From assembly GCA_026119855.1 (NCBI GenBank), contig JAOWBW010000147.1, positions 1-64,000 on the forward strand: DNA of 64,000 nt. Reading direction: 5' to 3'. Shown here in pieces: positions 57,174 through 64,000 of the stretch; the first letter of the stretch is position 1; every line of letters begins with the position of its first letter. This stretch comes from Campanula takesimana (lineage: Eukaryota; Streptophyta; Magnoliopsida; Asterales; Campanulaceae). Both the position numbers and the translations under genes were made by a program. The notes under the pieces were generated by a model. The model saw only the letters and a program-made list of their open reading frames with translations, had not been told where the DNA came from and did not search any database.

Positions 57174-59270
57174 CCGAAATATAGGCTCTATTTTATTAGT
57201 AATAAATAATAATTATTTATTTATTTGCTTATTTATCGATTTAAATTATTATTTATTTAAATATTTATGTGTGCATTTATGTGTTATAATAATTGCCTAG
57301 CATTTTAATTGGGTCATTTGTGCTAGTGTAGAAGTGTTGAGCCTTATTAGTTAGTGGGGAGTTTAATTGAAAAGGTAGTATTGGGGGAGGGGCCTTTTTG
57401 TAACATTTCAAATATTTCTTCATCTTCTCCCTACATTCCTCACCTTCTCCCTCACCCTCACCACTCTCCCAGCTCAATCAATCTCTCTCTCTCCAAGGGT
57501 AAGCATTTTTCTTCTTTTCCTTCTCTCTTCATTTTCTCCTTCTTCCTCTCATAATCTCTCATTTCTTAAAACGTGAACATTGTTTAGATCGTCGTTAGGA
57601 TCGCGTAGAACCAAAAAGAATCGAATTCCGTCAACTTTCATTATTTTCAAGTAAGTTACTTTTCCCCCATTTTGAAGCTAAAATGTTCATATCACGTTTA
57701 TATGATGTTTGATGTGTTATATTTGAAGTTTGATTGAGTTTGGAATTTATTGGGAATTTATTTTGGGTTTTGATCAAAAATGGTGAAATCTTGAATGTTG
57801 GGTTTGATTCTTGATTTTGGTTGTTAAATGTGTTTGTATGAGTCTTTTTAGACTTATTAGTTGTGTTGGTACATTAGTATACTAGTTGGAGTGTTGGATT
57901 TTGGTGGAAATGTGTTTTGTGTATAAAAATGGAAGAACCCAAGTTGTTCTTCCCGATTTCCAGTAGTTCAGAACATTGGGCGGCCGCACAAAAATGTATG
58001 GGCGCCCGCACATCTATCTGAAAGCTTTTGTTCTTGTTTTGAGGGATTTTGGGCGACCGCACAGTCCATATTGGGCGGCCGCACAGACCTCTGAAAGTTT
58101 ATATTTTGTTAATTTGTGTGATTGAAGAACGCGTTTTGATCCAAATCTTGGGTGTCTTTCTAGTTGACCTTAGTTAACATTGTAGTACACTTTAGTGATA
58201 GAATTGGGTCCTTTGTGATCAAGTTTGTGTTTGAAATTCATTAATTGTTAATTTGGATTTTGGAGCACCCTTATTGTGTATTGTGGGTTCATTTCATCTT
58301 CTTGGTGATTATTTGGCATGATTCCCTACTTTGGAATCCTTTGTTGTTTATCGTGCTAGTATTTTATTACTTAGCCTTTACGTGAAAGTCCAGCTGGTAT
58401 TTTGTGTGTGTTTGGGCGATGCGAAACATTATGATGGCACGGCCAAGTCCATTGTGATGTTGACCATTGTTTTGCCCCATTATTACCCTCCTCCAGATTG
58501 GCCTTGGATGTGAGAAGAGCTAGCTCCTTTGTGTGCATTTTAGCTTTCTTGGAGCATGACTTTGTGGCATGTCTCCCGTCCCTTGTGACACTTCATTTGG
58601 TTATTGGTTCCGGTACCGGGGGTTTTCTCTTCGGCTTTCATGCTATTATGAAGATGATGATTTGTTGATTATTGAAGCTGCGCAGCGATCCTTTATTTGG
58701 ATGTTCCGGTTTGGAAAACCTTGGCTATATCCTTTGTTATGTGTTTATTTCCGCTGCTATCTGTTATGTGATAAATGCTATGTGCTATGTGATATTTATT
58801 ATTGCTTATTGCTTCTTGCATCATAGCATGTCATGTAGTTGCATTAGTAACTTATTGAGATTTATCTCACCCCCTTTCTTTTTATCTTTGTTTTTCCTTA
58901 ACCCCCCCCCAGGTGCTAAGGATTAGTCTCGCTGATCACGAGAAAGAGGACGTCGAGTGTGGATCCATTCTTTTGGGGAAGGTTGTCATAGGTTGGTTTA
59001 CATTATGTAAATGTGTAACCATTTTGGGATAGTTGTACCAAACAATGACGTCACTAAGAATTGTATATTTGTATTTTGTTGGGCATAAACTTGTGGAAGT
59101 TTATGATAATTGTAATTGGTTTTTTTTTTTTTCAAACTTGGTTTTGTAAAACTTTGGATCATCACCTTTTGGTATCAAATGAAATTTTTAACTTCGGTAT
59201 ATCACAGTTTTGGTTTTAGAGTCGACGTCCAGATCGCGGTCTCGGGCCCGCGGGGTCCGGGGTCGCGACA
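57174..59270 (+). repeat. 3' LTR of the near-intact gypsy (2097 bp)
   Basis: It matches 50424-52533 closely. Length differences come from small indels, such as homopolymer C and T runs and a lost ATGTGCT unit near 58780. It contains word cluster 8. Confidence 0.95.
57976..58085. repeat. GC-rich word cluster 8 (four copies)
   Basis: It has the same arrangement as cluster 7. The second copy has changed to GGGCGCCCGCACA. Confidence 0.85.
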
Positions 59271-59275
59271 AGGTT

Positions 59276-60234
59276 TAGGAGAGAAGTTAGGTAGGGAAGA
59301 GATGGGTTTTGAAAAGCTTTTGGCAATGCTAGGATGTTCGGAGAATGAGAACTTCCTGGTCATCGGTAAAGGATTTGACTTAGTGGTATTAAAGTGAGAA
59401 GAGTTACACTGTCCATAGAGTGAGGTTCCCACTTTATGAACCTTGTATCCATTTTGGGTTTTCTGCTTTGACACTAATTTCTTTGAAGTGTGGTTGAGGT
59501 CTTTCAGCAGCTTCTTCTCTGCCTGGAGTTCTTGGAGGGGATGGATCTCGGTAGACTGGAGTCGGCAATGATGATATATCGGCGTCTTCCAAGTCTAGGG
59601 CAACAAAGCTTACATCGGCATCTTCATCTTCATCGGCATCTTCGTCTGAGTCAGTTTCACACCTAACTGGCAAGGCCTTTTCTGTGCTTTCATCGGCAAC
59701 AAAGCTTCGAGATATGGATGTCTCTTACTAAATGACTTCCTCACATACTCATATTTTGGTTGAGGACATTTGGAAGCAAAGTGACCAGGTTTTCTGCAGT
59801 TGAAGCAGACAAAGTCACCTTTGTTGTTCTTTCCATCGGTAGCACTTGTAGAGGGTTTGTTGTAACTTGCTGGTTTTTGAAATGATGGTATGAATGGTTT
59901 TGGTTGCTGGTAGCTTCCTTTCTACATCCTTTTAAAGTCTTTAAACCTTTTGTAGTTCCTAGCGAAGGCGGCAAATTCGTCTTCTTCCATTGGTTTTTCT
60001 GAGGTTGTTTCTGGGGTTTTGGAACTGCAGGGTGTTGGATGGGGATCTATAGGAGGGAATTTATTTGAAGGGAAGGATATCTGTGACTGAGCTGATAGAG
60101 ACAGGTTTTTGAATTTTTTATCGAGAACATTATGTTTTTGCAGTTCTCTCTCATACAAAAATAGACTAGACACAAGATTCTGGATAGAAGTCTTGTTTAA
60201 GTCTCTCACTTCTCTAACAGCAGTGACCTTGGTA
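59276..60234 (-). pseudogene. Sirevirus Gag middle part with zinc knuckle
   Basis: From 60234 down it reads REVRDLNKTSIQNLVSSLFLYERELQKH...EEDEFAAFARNYKRFKDFKRM and a stop. It goes on with GDFVCFNCRKPGHFASKCPQPKYEYVRKSF (CCHC knuckle). An acidic tract TDSDEDADEDEDADVSFVALD and a further linker then join the coiled-coil part across the gypsy insertion. Several frame changes and stops exist (near 59938, 59741 and 59434). The N-terminal Gag core is missing because a Tat-like LTR interrupts it at about 60235. Confidence 0.8.
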
Positions 60235-62071
60235 TGTGTAGATACCCCGATCTCGCACCCCTTATCAAACCCCTTTTTATCGGTCTAAACCCTAAAATTG
60301 ACCTAGAGCCCTCGATTTGGCTATGCGGGAGTGCCGTGAGCCTTATCGGTGCATCAAATGGATTAACGGACTTCAAATTCATGATTAGAGCGAAAAAACG
60401 AGTAAACAGGCATGTGCTTCAATTTTTGAGCTGAGGGACCCGCCCGAAATGGGGCCCGTACCCTTAGAACTGCTCGTTTTAATCCATTCTGTGCACTTAA
60501 AAATATATTATTGTCATCCCTTGCTCATTAATATATTTCAGATAGACGTACGTGACCACAAGATTATTTCAAGCAACTTTCATGTTGGGACCGCGGACAA
60601 CCGAGACACCGTTATGCGCGCATTCAGACAAATCTTGGACTGTTACAGAACCAATATCGGAAGCAGAATTGTGTCTCATTCACGTCAAAGCATTCAAGCA
60701 AGATTAATGATGCCCAACCACATTGCAGCAAGTGGATGAAGGTGGTTGGCCAAGTGGATAAAGAATGATCCAATCGGAGCGCGACACGCGGCGAAGTCAA
60801 ATCTCCCCGACCACCAGTCCAAGCCATACGGCTACTATGGGAGCTCGAAACCTGCAGTTTGTTCTTCAACAACTTGACCATTCACATCAACTTTAATCCT
60901 TTCCCAGCTGCTCCTACCCGGGTAGATGGCCCCTAAAATGGATCCTAAGCCTAGCAAGGGTGACCTAAGGTCATTTGACAACCTCCCTCCTCCATATCAC
61001 CACCCTCATCATCCATTTTACATAGGGAATTCATACAGTTCATACATAACACACCACAAGAGAGCCAAGAAACAGACTCTCCATATCCAGCCCTATTTTT
61101 CTCTCTCAAGCATCCATAACTCCCTCAAATCTCAGTCACTAAACCACCACTACACCACCATAGCACCACCACAAAACACTCTCTAAACACAAGCCAAAAC
61201 ACTCACTCAAACACTCATTCAAATCACAAAGGCAAACACCTAGTCTTCCCTTGGAAGCAAAGGAAGCACAACCTAGGTAATCTTCTTATCTTGTAATCTT
61301 CATATGTTTAAAATGTAGATGATTATGTACTTTATTTTGAGGTCTAGCCACTTCGTTAGGCTAGACCCCCTTTTGATGTTCCAAGATACAAATGTTGACA
61401 TTCTTATTGTTCTTCTTTATAAATGATGATATACCATGATTAAATACTCATATGGTTGTTTTCTTGTGTTGTTAGTATGTATATCTATGTATGTCCAAAG
61501 TTTCATTCTCATACCATCTCATTTGAGTGAGTTTTCATAGGTGTTTTCATGCCATTTGTATATTTCCAGCAGACTGTCCATCTGTACCCTTCTGTCTTGT
61601 TGCTCTGTTTATGCATAGCAAACGTGGTTTTTGGTCTTAGACCACAAAAGAAATTTGTTCTAGACAAACAGAGGAAGATTAGAATCTAAATATTATATTT
61701 TTACCGTGAGTAAAGACTGTTCGTTCCATTTATTGTTTAGGCTCTAGATCTGCAGATTTGTGTTTGTTCATCTCTGACATGAAAAAGTCATATGTGTTTT
61801 GTGTGATTTAAACTTCCTTGATGGCCTTGAAACTCTCCAGATCTAAACTTTGATATGTTATGAATAACTTTCATGTTTAGTGTTCCCCATGATTCTCCAT
61901 ATTTCATGATGCAAAGAGTGGATCTTTTATGGATGTATGAATGTCTGTCAGATCTGGCTGTTGAAAGTTCTATCTTGCATGCCTTGTTTGGACACCATAA
62001 CATGCTCCTAAAATGAGAGGAAAAATCATGGTTGATGCTTGATGTGTTAGGAAGTTTTCATGACCTTTACT
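60235..62071 (+). repeat. Tat-like LTR inserted in the Sirevirus gag
   Basis: It starts TGTGTAGATACCCC or, two bases later, TGTAGATACCCC. A paired word CCATACGG...CTATGG lies at about 60823-60842, as in the LTR at the window start. A CACCAC-rich transcribed leader (60980-61250) and CTAGGTAATCTTC (61272) echo the 34941-37391 LTR. No coding sequence is seen. Its end is not visible because a copia is inserted at 62072. Confidence 0.55.
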
Positions 62072-62586
62072 TGTTGTGGAATTAACCATTACCAACCCAA
62101 CGCCCAAGCAAATCGCAAGAAAACCCGGCACCACAAACAAGCACAAGAAATAAGAAACCCAAAGCAAAAGAACAAAACCGAACAAAAGAAATTGTTAACC
62201 CAGTTCGTCAATATGTTTGACTACGTCTGGGCGCACTACCAAGCCAGGATCTTGTACTATAATATGTAAATATGGAGTTACAATGAGTATGGGGGCGGAA
62301 CATTGCTTATATAGGCATCCTAGAATGAAAACCTAACCCTAGACGGACAAGGAAACCCGAAATCTGGCCTAAAATCCAAACCAGTTTTTGCCTTACCCGA
62401 CAAGTGGGCGGTCGCCCATATAGGGTCTGGGCGGTCACCCAAGAACTGCTTCCTCCGGACGTACAGACTAATAAAGTGGGCGGTCGCCCACCATCACCTT
62501 GGGCGGCCGCCCAGAAGGTCAGTCCCTCCGACGGATTTCTTTCCTTTGCTCCGATCGCTAGATCCCGGTTGGTCTCTATTCCAACA
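62072..62586 (-). repeat. 3' LTR of the deleted Tork-like copia (515 bp)
   Basis: On the minus strand it runs from TGTTGGAATAGAG to AATTCCACAACA. TATA is near 62310 (TATATAAGC on the minus strand). It matches the partial LTR at 24250-24613 from the promoter on. It holds word cluster 9. Confidence 0.88.
62404..62513. repeat. GC-rich word cluster 9 (four copies)
   Basis: GGGCGGYCGCCC words start near 62406, 62429 (degenerate GGGCGGTCACCC), 62478 and 62501, with spacings of 23, 49 and 23 bp. The last copy is a perfect 14-bp palindrome TGGGCGGCCGCCCA. Confidence 0.88.
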
Positions 62587-62815
62587 ATCTCCCACCTAGA
62601 TATCAACCGCGTATACAAGCCCCGTATCCGTTCTTCAACTCATCCTTGGTGTCTTCCTAGTGCTCACCTCAATCATGGTAGTGCCATCCTCCTCCCCTAT
62701 TCTCCAAGCCCCGTTGAAGCTATACCCAGCTTCAACTTATCCTTGCTTGAGAAACCTGGAGCCTTGTCATCCGATCTACACTCACTGTTAGATCTTCGTA
62801 GCGGAATATCCGGTC

Positions 62816-63646
62816 CTAGAGTATGTGGTTCATCTTCAGTGACCCCTTTTGTCCTTGGTCATCATGAACCGTCCCGCTCCCACCCGAGTCTGGAATATCC
62901 ATGAAAATTTCACTTGCATCACCGTATTCCTCAAACTCCTTGAGCTCATACTCCCCACCATTGTCTGACATCAAGCTTTTAATCTTGAGTCTCTTCCGAT
63001 TCTTCACCAAGGCCTTCCACTTCTTATACATCCTGAAAGATTCATCTTTCCCTTCTAAGAAGTAATCCCGGACCTTCCTTGTCGAATCATCAATGAAGGT
63101 CATGTAATATGACACACCAAATCGAGAAGTTACCGGGGATACCCCCTTCTCACCCTTGTGACCCAATCGACAGTGCCACAAATCCGTATCACCCTTGGCT
63201 AACGCCACCGCGATACTATCCTTGGTGTTTTCCGCCAAATACAATCTTCCTTCCCTATTACCCCGAGCGATCTCACAATCTTCCTTGGTAATAACCCAGT
63301 TCCTGCAGCTAAAAGTTACCGTGTAACCTTCTTCACCTAGCTGCCCAACTGATATTAGGTTCTTTTTCAAACCCGGAATGTGTCTGACCCCGTGTAGATG
63401 TAGGACCTTCCCGTCCGATGCTCCTATTCTGACATCTCCCTTCCCCTTGATTTCCAAAGGCTCACCGTCCGCCAGATAGACCTTACCGAAATCACCGGAA
63501 GTGTAATTTTCAATCGCTCCTACATGCCCGCATGAGTGGAATGATGCCCCCGAATCCAGTACCCATGATTCTAGCACACTACAAACGCTCAGAATCAGTA
63601 CATCATCACCTTCTATTATCACATTCGCCGATTTATCCCCTCGCAT
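62816..63646 (-). pseudogene. Tork-like protease/integrase with in-frame internal deletions
   Basis: It is an open frame of 276 codons despite large losses. The protease is intact here (WVLDSGASFHSCGH), as is KVYLADGEPLEIKGKGDVRIGA. Pre-integrase LWHCRLGHKGEKG then jumps to SYYMTFIDDSTRKV, so the zinc-site CxxC part is gone. After LKEFEEYGDASEI it jumps to MDIPDSGG, dropping the rest of integrase. Comparison with 4148-5026 and 13831-14300 shows what is missing. Keeping the frame through both deletions may be chance. Confidence 0.87.
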
Positions 63647-63997
63647 GGGACAATCCCTCTTGTAGTGTCCTAACTCCTTACAGTGATAGAACTCTACCGA
63701 TCCTCTGGCAACCCTTGGTCTTTCTTTGTTCTCCTCATACTGATCCCCACCCCGATTACACTTTCCCTTGACCCTGTTCTCCCTTTATTGCTAGAACCCG
63801 GTCTTCCCCTACTAGTTGTAGCCAAGACCGATTCCGAAGTAGACGGTGTCCCCAACTTCTTTATGCGATTTTCTTCGCCCAAGAGAAAGTCCTTAACATC
63901 ATCATACTTCAATTTGTTCTTACTCGCTGAAGCATTTAACGCTGTCACCGTTCCGCTCCAACTCCTTGGTAAGGACGCTAGCAATAAACACGCATGA
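63647..63997 (-). pseudogene. Tork-like Gag C-terminal part with zinc knuckle
   Basis: Frame 63984-63694 has MLASLPRSWSGTVTALNASASKNKLKYDDVKDFLLGEEN, closely similar to the Gag at 3700-3960. Its frame shifts before the knuckle, which is read in another frame near 63648-63690 (CKELGHYKRDCP). The N-terminus lies outside the window. Confidence 0.85.
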
Positions 63998-64000
63998 ACC

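Larger units (their letters stand above)
50424..59270 (+). mobile_element. Tekay-like Ty3/gypsy retrotransposon, nearly intact
   Basis: It is flanked by the 5-bp duplication AGGTT (50419-50423 and 59271-59275) within the Sirevirus gag. LTRs of 2110 and 2097 bp share TGTCACGACCC...GGGGTCGCGACA ends. The primer site, one polyprotein frame with a single in-frame stop, and a purine tract are all in place. It is in the same family as 5032-13825, in the opposite orientation. The LTRs differ at only a small number of sites by eye, so insertion appears relatively recent. Confidence 0.95.
43786..60234 (-). mobile_element. Sirevirus-type Ty1/copia element, minus strand, interrupted and incomplete
   Basis: From right to left it has gag (60234-59276), a gypsy insertion (50424-59270 plus duplication), a coiled-coil Gag tail, a second zinc knuckle, protease, integrase, RT, RNase H (to 46070) and an env-like ORF. 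The gag 5' end is cut by a Tat-like LTR at about 60235. No LTR of its own was recognised within the window. RNase H motifs such as SCCSQILWMKQQL and KTKHIDIKYHFL fit the SIRE/Maximus lineage. Confidence 0.85.
62072..64000 (-). mobile_element. Tork-like copia, internally deleted, minus strand, runs past the window end
   Basis: The 3' LTR is 62072-62586 and the purine tract sits at 62587-62600. The coding part (63997-62816) keeps Gag end, knuckle, protease and pieces of integrase but no RT or RNase H. Only about 230 bp separate the last coding similarity from the LTR. It is a non-autonomous deletion derivative of the family also seen at 3276-15263. Confidence 0.85.

Noticed and set aside
1..64000. 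CRISPR array, tRNA or rRNA genes, prokaryotic-type operons
   Set aside because: The regularly spaced GC-rich words lie only in LTRs and leaders and have no spacers of constant length with cas genes; I saw no tRNA or rRNA sequence, and the gene types are those of a plant nuclear genome.

Overview
The window is nuclear DNA from a flowering plant, most likely a eudicot. It carries a DUF4228/PADRE gene and an F-box/LRR/FBD gene, both plant families, set among plant LTR-retrotransposon lineages: Ty1/copia Tork-like and Sirevirus, Ty3/gypsy Tekay-like and Tat/Ogre-like. I cannot name a species. I saw no tRNA, rRNA or CRISPR array. Host genes are few and damaged. About three quarters of the window is recognisable transposon, often element inside element.

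1-25,500: Tat-like LTR debris (1-1730) and an internally repetitive MITE-like block (1731-2326) precede a DUF4228 gene. That gene is split (2900-3022 / 25095-25484) by one insertion, 3023-25089, bounded by a perfect AGCTA target duplication. The insertion has short TRIM-like LTRs (192-193 bp) around a decayed Tork-like copia body. The body is itself invaded by a minus-strand gypsy (5032-13825, duplication GAGAG) and by a minus-strand copia with an LTR-internal-LTR-internal layout (15264-24249).

25,500-43,800: a mosaic of DNA transposons. Three elements with long inverted repeats resemble Mutator/Pack-MULEs. The one at 36140-37231 carries the first exon, first intron and start of exon 2 of a coatomer epsilon-subunit gene. 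Stowaway-like MITEs (one nested in another), a Tourist-like MITE and a 171-bp MITE are also present. The F-box gene (minus, 30395-33361) has a frameshifted first exon and an intron made almost wholly of a MITE that contains a MULE. Tat fragments, a Tekay 3' end and a LINE remnant follow.

43,750-64,000: a minus-strand Sirevirus-type copia (env-like ORF, pol, gag) is cut by a plus-strand gypsy (50424-59270, duplication AGGTT). This gypsy is nearly intact, with a single in-frame stop in the polyprotein. It belongs to the same family as the gypsy at 5032-13825 but points the other way. The Sirevirus gag is cut again at about 60235 by a Tat-like LTR, which in turn holds a Tork-like copia that has lost its reverse transcriptase (62072 to the window end).

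The most unusual signal is in the LTRs and leaders. Nine clusters, each of four copies of a GC-rich near-palindromic word (GTGCGGYCGCCCA or GGGCGGYCGCCC), occur in both gypsy and copia elements. Copy spacing is usually about 22 bp within a pair, with pairs about 50 bp apart in the LTRs of gypsy and Tork. A related Tork LTR carries a different palindromic word at the equivalent place, again 22 bp apart. This looks like a shared regulatory slot with a changeable word.
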